Shown in pieces: positions 18,119-28,001 of a stretch of DNA of 64,000 nucleotides. The notes under the pieces were generated by a model. It saw only the letters and a list, made by a program, of their open reading frames with translations, ran no database searches and had not been told where the DNA came from. The stretch's first letter is position 1, and each line of letters starts with the position of its first letter. Origin of the DNA: JAGQVA01 sp041391725 (GTDB lineage Bacteria > Bacteroidota > Bacteroidia > J057); contig JAWKNL010000001.1 of the NCBI GenBank assembly GCA_041391725.1, forward strand, positions 124,001 through 188,000. Direction: 5' to 3'. The position numbers and the translations under genes are program-made.

Positions 18119-18574
18119 TGCAATGTTGAGTTTTAAACACAGAACGAAGTACCCCCACCGGGTGACACAGAGGCCGCAGAGGAGTTTCTCTGTTTCTCTG
18201 TGTTCCTTTTTCTGCAATGTTAAGTTTTAAACACAGAGGCCGCAGAGACACAGAGGGTTTTCTCCGTTTCTCTGTGTTCCTTTTTCGGCAATGTTAAGTT
18301 TTAAACACAGAGGCCGCAGAGACACAGAGGGTTTTCTCCGTTTCTCTGTTTCTCTGTGTTCCTTTTCCTGCAATGTTAAGTTTTAAACACAGAGGCCGCA
18401 GAGACACAGAGGAGTTGCTCCGTTTCTCTGTTTCTCTGTGTTCCTTTTTCTGTAGTGTTATGTTTTAAACACAGAGACACAGAGGTCGCAGAGGAGTTGC
18501 TCTGTTTCTCCGTTTCTCTGTGTTCCTTTTTCTGTAGTGTTGACAGAACGAAGTACCCCCAGGGTGACACAGAG
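18119..18574. repeat. Tandem array of hairpin-forming 74-94 bp units
   Basis: About 5.5 units beginning near 18119, 18213, 18287, 18369, 18451 and 18533; the last three spacings are all 82 bp. Each internal unit reads (C/T)GCAATGTTAAGTTTTAAACAC, then a CACAGAGGCCGCAGAGACACAGAG-like arm (split here for length), then a CTCTGTTTCTCTGTGTTCC arm complementary to it. The first and last units instead contain GAACGAAGTACCCCC next to GGTGACACAGAGG. The array fills nearly the whole pckA-polA gap. No long coding frame or transposase is present. Confidence 0.85.
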
Positions 18575-18588
18575 GGGTTCTGAATTAC

Positions 18589-21351
18589 TCAATGCGCTTC
18601 CAGCCAGTTCTCCCCTACTCCGACCTCTACGTCCATAGGCACGCCGATATTGACTGCATTCAGCATTTTTTCCCGCACAAGGGCCTTCATTATCTCCACT
18701 TCGCTGCGGTGAACATCAAAAACCAGTTCGTCGTGAACCTGCAACACCATTTTTGACTTTAGGTTTGCAGATTTCATTGCCTCTGCCACCTGTATCATCG
18801 CAAGTTTGATAATATCGGCAGCCGTTCCCTGAATGGGTGAGTTGATCGCGTTGCGCTCTGCAAAACCTCTCACCGTGGCATTGCGGGAGTTGATATCGGC
18901 AAGGTATCGCCTTCTGCCAAAATACGTTTCCACATAGCCGGTTTGCCTGGCTTTCTCCACACATTCATCCATAAAGGCCTGTACCCTGGAATACTGGGAA
19001 AAATAGGCATCAATAATATCTTTGGCTTCTGTACGGCTGATGCCCATCCGCTGACTCAGCCCGAAAGCAGAGATACCGTAGATAATACCAAAATTGACCG
19101 TTTTGGCGCGCGACCGCTGCTCGGCTGTTACATCACCTGGCGCAACCCCAAATACCCTTGCTGCGGTGGCGCGGTGGATGTCTTCCTTATTGGTGAAGGC
19201 TTCTATCATATTTGCATCCTGGCTCATCGCAGCCATGATGCGCAACTCTACCTGCGAATAATCAGCCGAAACCAGTACAAAATCTTCGCTTCTCGGTATG
19301 AATCCCTTGCGTACTTCCCGCCCGTCTTCAGACCGGATGGGGATGTTTTGAAGGTTGGGATTTACCGAACTCAGGCGGCCGGTTACGGCTACCGACTGGC
19401 TGAAAGTAGTGTGTACCCTGCCGGTTTTGGGATTGATCATCCTGGGGAGGGCATCGACATAGGTGGACTTAAGCTTGTTGACTCCGCGGTACGCCAGAAT
19501 CCGATCGGGTAAAGGGTGGGTAACCGCCAGATAGGAAAGTTCCTGTTCATTGGTTACGTATTGCCCGGTGGCGGTTTTTTTCTGTTTGGCTCCTTTGCCC
19601 AGATTCAGTTTATCAAACAGGATTTCTCCCAGTTGTTTGGGCGAATTGACATTAAACTCCTCACCTGCCAGATCGTAAATTTCCCTTTCCAGGACAACCA
19701 GCCGGCCTGCCAGTTCCTCCGAATATTCGTCCAGCGCATCTTTGTCTATTCTGATTCCCTCAAACTCCATATCAGCCAGAACAGGCATGAGCGGCTGTTC
19801 TATTTTTTCGAAGACAAACGAATCTTTTACTTCTTTTTCCAGCGCTTTTTTTAGTTGAAGGGTCACATCGGCATCCTCACAGGCATACTCAACCAGAGCG
19901 GGTAATTCGGCTTCACGCATGGTTTTTTGCCCTTTGCCCCTGGGGCCAATCAGGGTTTCGATGGAGACAGGCGAATAATGAAGATATTCCTGGGCCATAT
20001 CATCCATATTGTGTTTACCTTCAGGTTTTACGACATAGTGGGCCAGCATGGTATCAAACATGGGGCCGTCAACCGAGATGCCGTAATTGCGGAGCATAAG
20101 GATATCATATTTCAGGTTCTGCCCGATTTTCAGTATGGCGGAGTCAGAAAGTACCCCCTGAAATTCGCCCAGAATTGCCCTGATTTCTTCTGCCGACTGG
20201 TTTTCTGAAAAATGGATGAAATAGGCTTCTGAGGGTTTAAAACTAATCGACAGCCCGACAATTTCTGCCAGCATAGGATCGATACTGGTTGTTTCTGTGT
20301 CGAAACAGAATTGCCCGGCGGCTTTAATTTTCTCTATCAGTCCGGCACGTGCTTCCGCTGTTTCTATCAGGGTATATTGGTGATTTACATTTTCAATGGT
20401 TTTGTGGCTCGTTTCAAAAGAGAGGGTCAGTTGTTCTCCTTCAGGAATATTATCGGTTGTCTGTACGGGGTTAAAACGGCTGTTGAGAAGGCGAAGACCA
20501 ATGGTCTTAAATTCGAGTTCTTCCAGCAGTGGAGCGAGCGCTTCAAGGTCGGCATGGCCTAGTCGGAGGTCTTTCTCTGTCCAGTCGATAGGCATGTCAA
20601 TCATGATGGTAGCGAGTTGTTTGGAAAGCAACCCTTGCTGGCCGAAGTTGATGAGATTTTCCTGAATACTCTTTTTGGTAACGGATTCCACGTTTTCAAG
20701 GATTGTCTCAATGGTCCCAAACTGCTGGATCAGTTCGACCGCTGTTTTGGGGCCGACTTTGGGTACACCGGGGATATTGTCCACAGCATCGCCCTGAAGA
20801 CCGAGGAGGTCAATAATTTTTTCGGGTGGCACGCCAAAATTTTCCTCTACCTCTTTGGGGCCGAGAATATCAAACCCTCCACCTTTGGAGCGGGGTTTGT
20901 AGAGAAATACGTGGTCTTTGACGAGCTGGGCATAGTCTTTATCGGGCGTCACCATAAAGACATCAAATTCATCACCGGATATCTGGTAGCTGACAGTACC
21001 AATAATATCATCAGCCTCGTATCCCGGTTTTACCAGCGCGGGGATATCGAGAATTTTGAGGAGTTTGTAGATATAGGGAATGGCTGCCACCAAATCTTCG
21101 GGCATGGCTTCCCTGCCTGCCTTGTATTCGGCGTATTGCTCATGCCGGAAGGTAGGGCCGCTGGTGTCAAGGGCGACGGCGAGATGGCTGGGGTTTTCTT
21201 TGGTGATAATTTCCAGAAGAGTATTGAGGAATCCATAGATAGCGCTGGTATTCAACCCTTTGGAGGTAATGCGGGGTGCGCGGATAAAAGCAAAATGGGC
21301 GCGAAACAAAAGCGCCATACCGTCCAGAAGGAATAATTTATGTTTGGCCAT
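18589..21351 (-). CDS. polA: DNA polymerase I
   Basis: 920 residues, full length. Residues 1-300: 5'-3' exonuclease (FEN) domain starting LLDGMALLFRAHFAF, with YEADDIIGT and GDAVDNIPGVPKVGPKTA. Residues about 330-510: 3'-5' proofreading domain that looks active (FDTETTS, GQNLKYDILM, YACEDADVT). The remainder is the family A polymerase with SADYSQVELRI (motif A), RSRAKTVNFGIIYG (motif B) and LQVHDELVFD (motif C). Used in Okazaki fragment processing and repair. The start codon is 79 nt from the divergent histidine phosphatase gene. Confidence 0.97.
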   Translation of the reverse strand: MAKHKLFLLDGMALLFRAHFAFIRAPRITSKGLNTSAIYGFLNTLLEIITKENPSHLAVALDTSGPTFRHEQYAEYKAGREAMPEDLVAAIPYIYKLLKILDIPALVKPGYEADDIIGTVSYQISGDEFDVFMVTPDKDYAQLVKDHVFLYKPRSKGGGFDILGPKEVEENFGVPPEKIIDLLGLQGDAVDNIPGVPKVGPKTAVELIQQFGTIETILENVESVTKKSIQENLINFGQQGLLSKQLATIMIDMPIDWTEKDLRLGHADLEALAPLLEELEFKTIGLRLLNSRFNPVQTTDNIPEGEQLTLSFETSHKTIENVNHQYTLIETAEARAGLIEKIKAAGQFCFDTETTSIDPMLAEIVGLSISFKPSEAYFIHFSENQSAEEIRAILGEFQGVLSDSAILKIGQNLKYDILMLRNYGISVDGPMFDTMLAHYVVKPEGKHNMDDMAQEYLHYSPVSIETLIGPRGKGQKTMREAELPALVEYACEDADVTLQLKKALEKEVKDSFVFEKIEQPLMPVLADMEFEGIRIDKDALDEYSEELAGRLVVLEREIYDLAGEEFNVNSPKQLGEILFDKLNLGKGAKQKKTATGQYVTNEQELSYLAVTHPLPDRILAYRGVNKLKSTYVDALPRMINPKTGRVHTTFSQSVAVTGRLSSVNPNLQNIPIRSEDGREVRKGFIPRSEDFVLVSADYSQVELRIMAAMSQDANMIEAFTNKEDIHRATAARVFGVAPGDVTAEQRSRAKTVNFGIIYGISAFGLSQRMGISRTEAKDIIDAYFSQYSRVQAFMDECVEKARQTGYVETYFGRRRYLADINSRNATVRGFAERNAINSPIQGTAADIIKLAMIQVAEAMKSANLKSKMVLQVHDELVFDVHRSEVEIMKALVREKMLNAVNIGVPMDVEVGVGENWLEAH

Positions 21352-21388
21352 GCAGATTTAATTTTAACACACACCAGCAATCTAAGAA

Positions 21389-21396
21389 TAAATTTG
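21389..21396 (+). promoter_or_regulatory. Candidate -7 element for the histidine phosphatase gene
   Basis: TAAATTTG fits TAnnTTTG and lies 34 nt before the ATG at 21431. The expected -33 element is only partly matched (TTTTAA at 21362-21367). Confidence 0.4.
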
Positions 21397-21430
21397 CGAT
21401 TTGGGGTAAATGCGCCATTTTTGCATTGCT

Positions 21431-22084
21431 ATGATCACATATTATTTTTTCCGCCACGCCGAGAGCATGGGCAATGTCAACAATCATCTGATCGGCGGGC
21501 GCAGCAACCACCTTCCGCTTTCCGACCGTGGATATACCCAGGCACGGCTTCTGGGAGAACGTCTTTCCAAAGAGAGATTTTCGTTTGACCAGGTATTCAG
21601 TTCCGTAGCTGTAAGGGCAAGCGAAACTGCCCGCATTTCATGCGAACATACGGGATATGACTTTTCCAGGGTAGCGTTTTCGGAAGAACTGGTAGAACTT
21701 TCCCAGGGAGAGTGGGAAGGGAAAGACCGGGCCTTACATTATACTCCGGAGGTCAGAGTTTTGCTGCGGGCAGATCCGCACAACTTTCGCCCTCCCGGCG
21801 GAGAATCACAGGGAGAAGTAGAGGAACGAATGTACAAATGGATGGAAGGAACCCTGAATCAACTGGATGGAAAAGAAGATTTAACTGTGGGGGTGTTTTC
21901 TCATGGATTTGCCATCAAATCACTTGTCAGAAGAATCCTCGACTTTTCGCCAGCCATGACATTCTACACCGTTGTGCATAACACATCCATCACCTGTCTT
22001 CAGTTTCACAAATCGCGATGGATCGTAGAACGGGTAAATGACTTTAGCCATCTGGCCGGAACAGAAATCATCGGCCATTACTGA
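21431..22084 (+). CDS. Histidine phosphatase superfamily protein
   Basis: 217 residues from ATG 21431; an earlier possible start at 21410 adds a non-conserved leader. The phosphatase/phosphoglycerate mutase fold is shown by YFFRHAES with the phospho-His, the SDRGYTQARLLGERL helix, a VFSSVAVRASETA second Arg motif, the GEWEGKD Glu segment and the SHGFAIKSLVR second His. The substrate cannot be told; small sugar or nucleotide phosphates are typical. Divergent from polA. Confidence 0.8.
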   Translation: MITYYFFRHAESMGNVNNHLIGGRSNHLPLSDRGYTQARLLGERLSKERFSFDQVFSSVAVRASETARISCEHTGYDFSRVAFSEELVELSQGEWEGKDRALHYTPEVRVLLRADPHNFRPPGGESQGEVEERMYKWMEGTLNQLDGKEDLTVGVFSHGFAIKSLVRRILDFSPAMTFYTVVHNTSITCLQFHKSRWIVERVNDFSHLAGTEIIGHY

Positions 22085-22192
22085 CAAAGAGAACAAATCT
22101 GGCTGGAATCTGAGCCGGATATGGGTTCCACATTTTTCTTTACGCTTCCAAAAGGTTAAGTTCACAGTAAATTTTCAGATGAATAAACCTGT

Positions 22193-22720
22193 ATGACTGA
22201 CGAACAATTGGAACAACTTCGCTATCCGGTAGGGCGCTTTGCCAGACTTGGCCGACTTACTCCCGCACTCAGAAAAACACTGATCCAGACCATTGCCGAA
22301 ACCCCCGCTCAGGTAAGGGAAAAAGTTAATAATCTTTCCGAATCACAACTGGATACTCCCTACCGCCCGGATGGATGGACAGTTCGCCAGGTGGTGCACC
22401 ATATGGCCGACAGCCATCTCAATAGTTATATCCGGTTTAAATGGACGCTTACAGAAGACGAACCACTAATCAAAGTCTATAACCAGAAAGCATGGGCCGA
22501 AATGCCGGAAGCGGCAGAAGGGCCGGTCGAATACTCGCTCCTCATTCTCGAAGGCCTCCACGCCCGGTGGACCGACATGCTCAATCATATGACAGACAAG
22601 GATTTTGAGTTAAAGCTCACACACCCGGAACAGGGAAAAGTTGACCTGGATCATATGCTTGCCCTTTACGCATGGCATTGCCGTCACCATATGGCTCATA
22701 TTGATCTGGTAGCAAAATAA
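22193..22720 (+). CDS. DinB/YfiT-family metal-dependent protein
   Basis: 175 residues. The four-helix DinB fold of the YfiT/BstA group is indicated by LRYPVGRF at the start, WTVRQVVHHMADSHLNSYIRFKW, and a C-terminal WHCRHHMAHI helix. His of VVHHMADSH and the two His of the last helix would bind the metal. Members act as thiol-S-transferases (bacillithiol) or hydrolases; the reaction here is not established. The patatin gene starts 4 nt after its stop. Confidence 0.8.
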   Translation: MTDEQLEQLRYPVGRFARLGRLTPALRKTLIQTIAETPAQVREKVNNLSESQLDTPYRPDGWTVRQVVHHMADSHLNSYIRFKWTLTEDEPLIKVYNQKAWAEMPEAAEGPVEYSLLILEGLHARWTDMLNHMTDKDFELKLTHPEQGKVDLDHMLALYAWHCRHHMAHIDLVAK

Positions 22721-22724
22721 GGTT

Positions 22725-25607
22725 ATGTCTCAAAGATCCACTTTGTCCCAATTCCCTGCCTATACTTCTGACCTGAACGAAGTAATTGAATCTGAAAAAA
22801 TTTATATTCAGCAACGGCGCAAACACTACAAAGAGTCGCATCCGGATGATCAGGGTACAGATCTGAAAAACCTCTGGGGGGTTGCCGTTTCCGGTGGTGG
22901 AATCCGGGCCTCCACCCTTACGCTGGGCGTTTTCCAGAAGCTGATCGTGGAGAAGATCATGAAAAAAGTGGATTATCTCAGTTCAGTTTCCGGAGGAGGT
23001 TATATGGCATCCTGCCTTTCGACCCTGATGAACAATCCGCCCGAAAAGTTCATCAAACCGGAAGGACTCAGTGATGCTGAATTTGAAAAGGCAATACCTG
23101 GAATGGATTCCGAAACGTCTCCACTGGTTTTGCTTATCGAAACCCGCCCTTCGGAAAAACAACCGCAGGCAACCGCAAATGAAAAATTGTTCCCGGAACA
23201 AAAGCCAAGATGGATGCCATCCCAGATGGAGCCGGAAATAGCTGAATCAGACAAACAAAAAGGGGCAGAAGATCAGCTTGTCATCGAATATACCCATCCT
23301 GACAAAATCAAAATTGATGCCCGGCACCAGATTCACCACCTACGCTCACACGGCGAATACCTTTCTACAGAAAAAAGTATTTTCAGCCCATCGGTACAAA
23401 AACTGGTAGGGGCCATTTTTGCCGGAATCGTTCACAACATTCTCCTGTTTTCTCTGGCTTTGACGGCTTTTGTGTCGATCAACTATATTGTATTTGACTT
23501 TATCTCAGGAGGAGATTTTTTTTCCGAACTCCGTATCTATCAGACGCAACTTTACGCTCCCGTAACAGAAGGTGCCGCACCGCGGAGCCTGACTGACCAG
23601 CTTTCCAGTTTCTGGTCCGATTACGTGCTGGTTTTTTTGGGGAAAATCAGGGAAAGTCTGGCTCATCATCTGTTGCTAATGGGCATTATGGCAGTGATGG
23701 GCGTTACTGCAGCCCTGTACTTTATTTTCAGAGTGGGAAATATTCTTAAGAGACTGGAAAAAGCCCGGAAGGCCCCTGACAAAGGGCCGCTATCTTCGCG
23801 TGCCCGGTCAGGGCATACACTGGAAAACTATTATGAAACCCTTTTTACCCGGCGGTTCAACCTGGCAGGCACCCTCGGAGGCCCAATGTTTACCATTATA
23901 TTGTGGTTTCAGGCTATGGCCAGAGGCCAGGTAGGAGGTCAGGATTACTGGATTATTTTTGGCCTGCCTGCATGCTTCGCAGCAGGATTATTCCTTGCGG
24001 TGTACCTTTTTCTGCCTTTCACCAATTTTCCATCGCGCCATACCAGGATCGCCCGTTCAATGGATGGTGTGCTCAGGGGCGGCGCGCTTTACGCCCTGCT
24101 GATATCCATCGCCATGCCTGTGGGTATTTTGCTGCTGTTTTCATTCAGCTTTTTCTTTAATGAGCTTTTTATCACACTTACTTCCAGTATTTCTTCTCTG
24201 GCTTCTATCGGTGTAGGGTATCTGGCGGTATCTGGCAAAGTACAGGGAGAAGGGTTTTTCGCAGGGCTGCTGAAAAAACTGAAAATACCGGCCATTACCC
24301 TGTCCATGGTTCTGTTTGTGGTGCTGGCTGCTTCTGCGATTACGAGTATGCTTATTACCCGAAGCGAGTATGTCTATCTGCCTGGCTGGCTTCTGGGCGG
24401 ATCGCTTTTTCTGTTTATCGCACTGGGAATGTTTGTCAATTCCAACCGGCTTTCCCTTCATTATTTTTACAGAGACCGGCTTTCAGAGGCATTTCTCAAA
24501 ACCGACGGGCGGGTGCTGAGAGATAAACCACAAAGACAGGGCATGCCCATGGTAAACCTCCGCAATGACGAAAATATCCCGATCAAGGATATGGGCTGGA
24601 AAAAACATCCGGAGAAAACCGCAGTACAAAACAACGATCCTGAAAACCGGATTGATCCCGACGGAACTGTCTGGGAACCCTGGCCGCGCAGTCCTTACCA
24701 TATTATCGTTACAGCAATCAACCTTCAGGGAACGAGCGAACTGGTACGCAAAGACCTGAAGTCCGATCATTTTGTTTTTTCAAGAAACTATACAGGATCG
24801 ACCAGTACAGGTTATGTGCGTTCGGATGTGTACCGCGAGGGGAAAACCAAACTCGCACGTGCCATGACGATATCAGCAGCGGCGGTAAGTTCGGGTATGG
24901 GAATGTCAAGTTTTTTTGCCCAGACCTTCATTACAACTTTGCTCAACCTGCGGCTCGGCTACTGGACAGAAAACCCGTGGCGATATAAAAACTACGGAAC
25001 CCCCGGCTGGAAAAACCCCAAGTGGAATTATACCTTCTGGCCCTACTATCTGGTACAGGAACTACTGGGGCTTCTCACCGCCGACCGGCGGATGGTCAAC
25101 GTTTCCGACGGCGGACATACGGGTGATAACCTCGGACTTTTGCCGCTGTTGCAGCGGCGTTGTAAATACATTATCATATGCGATTTTGAAGAGGACAAAA
25201 ACTTTCTCTTCGAATCTTTCAGCCATGCCATACGAATGGCCAATATTGAAGAGAATATTGACATAGAGATTGACCTGAGCCCGCTGGTTCCTTCCCGGCC
25301 CGAACCCGGAAAAATCACTTCCAGTGCGCGATCAGTAGCAATCGGAAAAATCGGATACCCCGATCGCACCACCGGTACCATTTTCTACCTCAAATCTTCC
25401 ATCAACCAGGAAACCCTGCCGGTAAGCGCGTCCAACTATCACGCAAAATACCCTGATTTCCCGCACCAGACGACTGCAGACCAGTTTTTTGATGATGCAC
25501 AGTTTGAAGCTTATCGCTCACTGGGATTTCACATCGGGCGACAGGCTGCAAGAGAAATCAGGAAACAGTTGGAAAAGGATGGGGAGATTCTGGACGAAAA
25601 ACGTTAG
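22725..25607 (+). CDS. Large membrane patatin-like phospholipase
   Basis: 960 residues. A patatin/cPLA2-type catalytic domain split by a membrane region. The N-terminal part carries the oxyanion loop SGGGIRAS (residues 56-63) and the nucleophile motif SSVSGGGY with Ser89. Then comes a polar insert (about 100-215), and roughly ten to twelve hydrophobic segments between about 225 and 580. The C-terminal part holds VSDGGHTGDNLG with the catalytic Asp near residue 795. Expected activity: acyl-ester hydrolysis of membrane lipids. A Ser-Asp dyad on both sides of a polytopic domain is unusual. Confidence 0.75.
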   Translation: MSQRSTLSQFPAYTSDLNEVIESEKIYIQQRRKHYKESHPDDQGTDLKNLWGVAVSGGGIRASTLTLGVFQKLIVEKIMKKVDYLSSVSGGGYMASCLSTLMNNPPEKFIKPEGLSDAEFEKAIPGMDSETSPLVLLIETRPSEKQPQATANEKLFPEQKPRWMPSQMEPEIAESDKQKGAEDQLVIEYTHPDKIKIDARHQIHHLRSHGEYLSTEKSIFSPSVQKLVGAIFAGIVHNILLFSLALTAFVSINYIVFDFISGGDFFSELRIYQTQLYAPVTEGAAPRSLTDQLSSFWSDYVLVFLGKIRESLAHHLLLMGIMAVMGVTAALYFIFRVGNILKRLEKARKAPDKGPLSSRARSGHTLENYYETLFTRRFNLAGTLGGPMFTIILWFQAMARGQVGGQDYWIIFGLPACFAAGLFLAVYLFLPFTNFPSRHTRIARSMDGVLRGGALYALLISIAMPVGILLLFSFSFFFNELFITLTSSISSLASIGVGYLAVSGKVQGEGFFAGLLKKLKIPAITLSMVLFVVLAASAITSMLITRSEYVYLPGWLLGGSLFLFIALGMFVNSNRLSLHYFYRDRLSEAFLKTDGRVLRDKPQRQGMPMVNLRNDENIPIKDMGWKKHPEKTAVQNNDPENRIDPDGTVWEPWPRSPYHIIVTAINLQGTSELVRKDLKSDHFVFSRNYTGSTSTGYVRSDVYREGKTKLARAMTISAAAVSSGMGMSSFFAQTFITTLLNLRLGYWTENPWRYKNYGTPGWKNPKWNYTFWPYYLVQELLGLLTADRRMVNVSDGGHTGDNLGLLPLLQRRCKYIIICDFEEDKNFLFESFSHAIRMANIEENIDIEIDLSPLVPSRPEPGKITSSARSVAIGKIGYPDRTTGTIFYLKSSINQETLPVSASNYHAKYPDFPHQTTADQFFDDAQFEAYRSLGFHIGRQAAREIRKQLEKDGEILDEKR

Positions 25608-25638
25608 TTTTGCAGTTTGATACCAATCTACTCGCCCA

Positions 25639-26778
25639 ATGAATTTTGAATTATCAGAAGAACACCTCATGGTGCAGCAAATGGCCCGGGAATTTGCTGA
25701 AACAGAACTTAAACCCGGTGTAATTGACAGGGACGAAAAACAATATTTCCCCAAAGAACTACTCAACCGTATGGCCGAACTGGGCCTGATGGGTATGATG
25801 GTAGATCCCCAATATGGTGGAGGTGGCATGGACACCATGTCCTACGTACTCGCCCTCACCGAAATCGCCAAATGGGACGCATCTGCTGCAGTGATCCTTT
25901 CGGTTACCAATTCGCTTGTAGCCTGGGGAATGGAAAAGTACGCCTCTGAAGAACAAAAGCAGAAATATCTGACCAAAATTGCGACCGGAGAACATATCGG
26001 TGCATTTTGTCTTTCAGAACCGGAAGCAGGAAGCGATGCTACCCAGCAGCGAACCACAGCCATTGACAAAGGAGATCATTATGTACTTACCGGCACCAAA
26101 AACTGGATAACCAACGGCAGCATTGCCGATACGTATCTTGTCATGGCACATACAGACCGGGACAAAGGTCACCGCGGCATCAACTGTCTCATCGTCGAAA
26201 AAGGAAGTGAAGGTTTTGAACTGGGGCCGAAAGAAAACAAACTCGGCATCCGGGGTTCTGATACCCACTCACTCAATTTCAATGAAGTAATAGTGCCGAA
26301 AGAAAACCGGATCGGTGAAGACGGATTTGGATTTGTGTTTGCCATGAAAACCCTCAACGGTGGGCGTATCGGTATTGCATCTCAGGCATTGGGAATTGCT
26401 ATGGGCGCATACCAGCAGGCACTTGCCTATTCACACATCCGCAAGGCATTTGGAACAGAAATCAAAAACCACCAGGCGATACAGTTCAAACTGGCCGAAA
26501 TGGCAACAGAAATTGAAGCTTCCAAATATCTGATCTGGAAAGCGGCTATGGAAAAAGATGCGGGTCTCGATTATAAAGTTTCCGCAGCAATGGCCAAGTT
26601 GTACGCCTCCAAAACCGCGATGTTTTGCGCAGATGAATCCATTCAGATTCACGGTGGAAACGGATATGTGAAGGAATATCACGTAGAGCGGATGCTCCGG
26701 GACGCCAAAATCACCCAGATTTACGAAGGCACCAGCGAAATCCAGAAAATCGTGATTGCCCGGGGGCTGATGAAATAG
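25639..26778 (+). CDS. Acyl-CoA dehydrogenase
   Basis: 379 residues, the standard short/medium-chain size. FAD-dependent alpha,beta-desaturation of acyl-CoA in beta-oxidation, passing electrons to ETF. Motifs: CLSEPEAGSDA, KNWITNG, LGIRGSDTH, and the C-terminal IYEGTSEIQK with Glu363 as the catalytic base; FGTEIKNHQAIQFKLAEM is the typical helix (split here by comma). The chain length preference is not visible. The gene starts 31 nt after patatin, and a hairpin follows the stop. Confidence 0.93.
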   Translation: MNFELSEEHLMVQQMAREFAETELKPGVIDRDEKQYFPKELLNRMAELGLMGMMVDPQYGGGGMDTMSYVLALTEIAKWDASAAVILSVTNSLVAWGMEKYASEEQKQKYLTKIATGEHIGAFCLSEPEAGSDATQQRTTAIDKGDHYVLTGTKNWITNGSIADTYLVMAHTDRDKGHRGINCLIVEKGSEGFELGPKENKLGIRGSDTHSLNFNEVIVPKENRIGEDGFGFVFAMKTLNGGRIGIASQALGIAMGAYQQALAYSHIRKAFGTEIKNHQAIQFKLAEMATEIEASKYLIWKAAMEKDAGLDYKVSAAMAKLYASKTAMFCADESIQIHGGNGYVKEYHVERMLRDAKITQIYEGTSEIQKIVIARGLMK

Positions 26779-27134
26779 CGCTGAAGCAACCCCGGTAAAA
26801 AAAGGAACCCCTGCCAGCCAAAAGCTGAAGGGGTCCGGCTAATACTGCTATGTAAAAACCTAATGCAAACATCTTATGCCGTGTGGGCGTTTATGGCTGT
26901 GGTTTGCATCGTTTTTGTATAGCGGCCCAAAGGCCAGGTCTTTATTTTGTTGTATGGGCAGGTGTTTTGCCTTGTTTATACTACAATTTACACAAAAAAC
27001 TTACATGATATTCAGTGATGCGCCGAACGGCATGAAATCCATCGTGAATGGTGGAATCTGCATTACGAAAAAGAGGTTTTGTAAACTCATGCAGAAAAAT
27101 ATTAGCTTTACGCAGATTGGAATTTGTCTTTCGC
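26779..27134. other. Intergenic region with a hairpin after the acyl-CoA dehydrogenase
   Basis: Bases 26807-26834 fold as ACCCCT / AGGGGT plus CAGC / GCTG around a caaaa loop. There is no T-run after it on the plus strand, but a run of seven T follows on the minus strand, so it resembles a terminator only for minus-strand transcription. The rest shows no gene. Confidence 0.4.
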
Positions 27135-28001
27135 ATGAAATCAATATTGATTCATCTATTTACCCATGACAGGCCGGTTGCGGTTGTTATCAGCTTGAAT
27201 GCGGTAATTCTTTTTTTGCTCTCCTTTGACCTCAACCCCAGCACCGTTCTTGCACTGGAGGTGCTTGATGCGCTATTCCTTTTTTTCTTCCTGATGGAGG
27301 CACTGGTCAAAATCAGCCAGATGGGGTGGCGTGAATATATATCCTCCGGATGGAATAAGTTTGATCTGGCAATTCTGCTGCTCAGTATTCCTTCTTTTTT
27401 GCTGTTGTTTGAGTCAAACTTTCCCAATCTGTCCTTTCTGTTTGTTTTCAGGGTCATCCGGATGGTCAGATTTTTTAAATTTATTAAATTCATTCCCAAT
27501 ATTCAGGAAATGATCGCCGGGGTACGAAGAGCTTTCAAAGCCTCTGTGTTTGTATTGCTGGCTTTTTTCATTTACAGTTTTGTTATTTCCCTTGTCAGTT
27601 GCCGGATGTTTAAAGACCTTGCGCCGGAGCAGTTTGGCGATCCGCTGATCTCTTTTTACAATATATTCAAAATATTTACTATCGAAGGCTGGTATGAAGT
27701 ACCCGAACAATTGATCCAGAATACTGACATGGGGCCGGTGAAAATATTTTTTACCAAGCTATACTTTATTACTATCGTCGTTTCGGGCGGATTGTTTGGC
27801 CTCTCAATTGTCAATGCAATCTTTGTGGAGGAAATGGTGCGGGATAATAACGACAATATGGTCCTGCAAATAGAGGAAATCAACCGTAAACTGAGCCTCC
27901 TGCTTGAAAAACAGGCCCCATCCTTGCCTTTAACGCCCTCACCAGAAAATCAGGAGCATGCTATTCCTCCCCTGACCGAAAACCCCGGGCTTACTGAGTA
28001 A
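27135..28001 (+). CDS. Voltage-gated-type cation channel, single domain
   Basis: 288 residues from ATG 27135; the frame is open to 27048 but the upstream part lacks conservation-like features. Six transmembrane segments: the S4 helix has Arg/Lys every third residue (RVIRMVRFFKFIKF). The pore loop contains FTIEGWYEVPE near residues 180-190, where the Glu matches the selectivity Glu of NaChBac (TLESW) and the EGW resembles calcium-channel repeats. The C terminus has a NNDNMVLQIEEINRKLSLLL coiled coil for tetramer assembly. Expected homotetramer in the inner membrane. Sodium or calcium selectivity cannot be decided. Confidence 0.8.
   Translation: MKSILIHLFTHDRPVAVVISLNAVILFLLSFDLNPSTVLALEVLDALFLFFFLMEALVKISQMGWREYISSGWNKFDLAILLLSIPSFLLLFESNFPNLSFLFVFRVIRMVRFFKFIKFIPNIQEMIAGVRRAFKASVFVLLAFFIYSFVISLVSCRMFKDLAPEQFGDPLISFYNIFKIFTIEGWYEVPEQLIQNTDMGPVKIFFTKLYFITIVVSGGLFGLSIVNAIFVEEMVRDNNDNMVLQIEEINRKLSLLLEKQAPSLPLTPSPENQEHAIPPLTENPGLTE

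Noticed and set aside
18119..18574. CRISPR array
   Set aside because: Units are 74-94 bp with no unique spacers, the repeats form inverted arms, and no cas gene is near.
26807..26834. Rho-independent terminator for the acyl-CoA dehydrogenase
   Set aside because: The stem is good but no T run follows on the plus strand; kept only as a hairpin in the intergenic entry.
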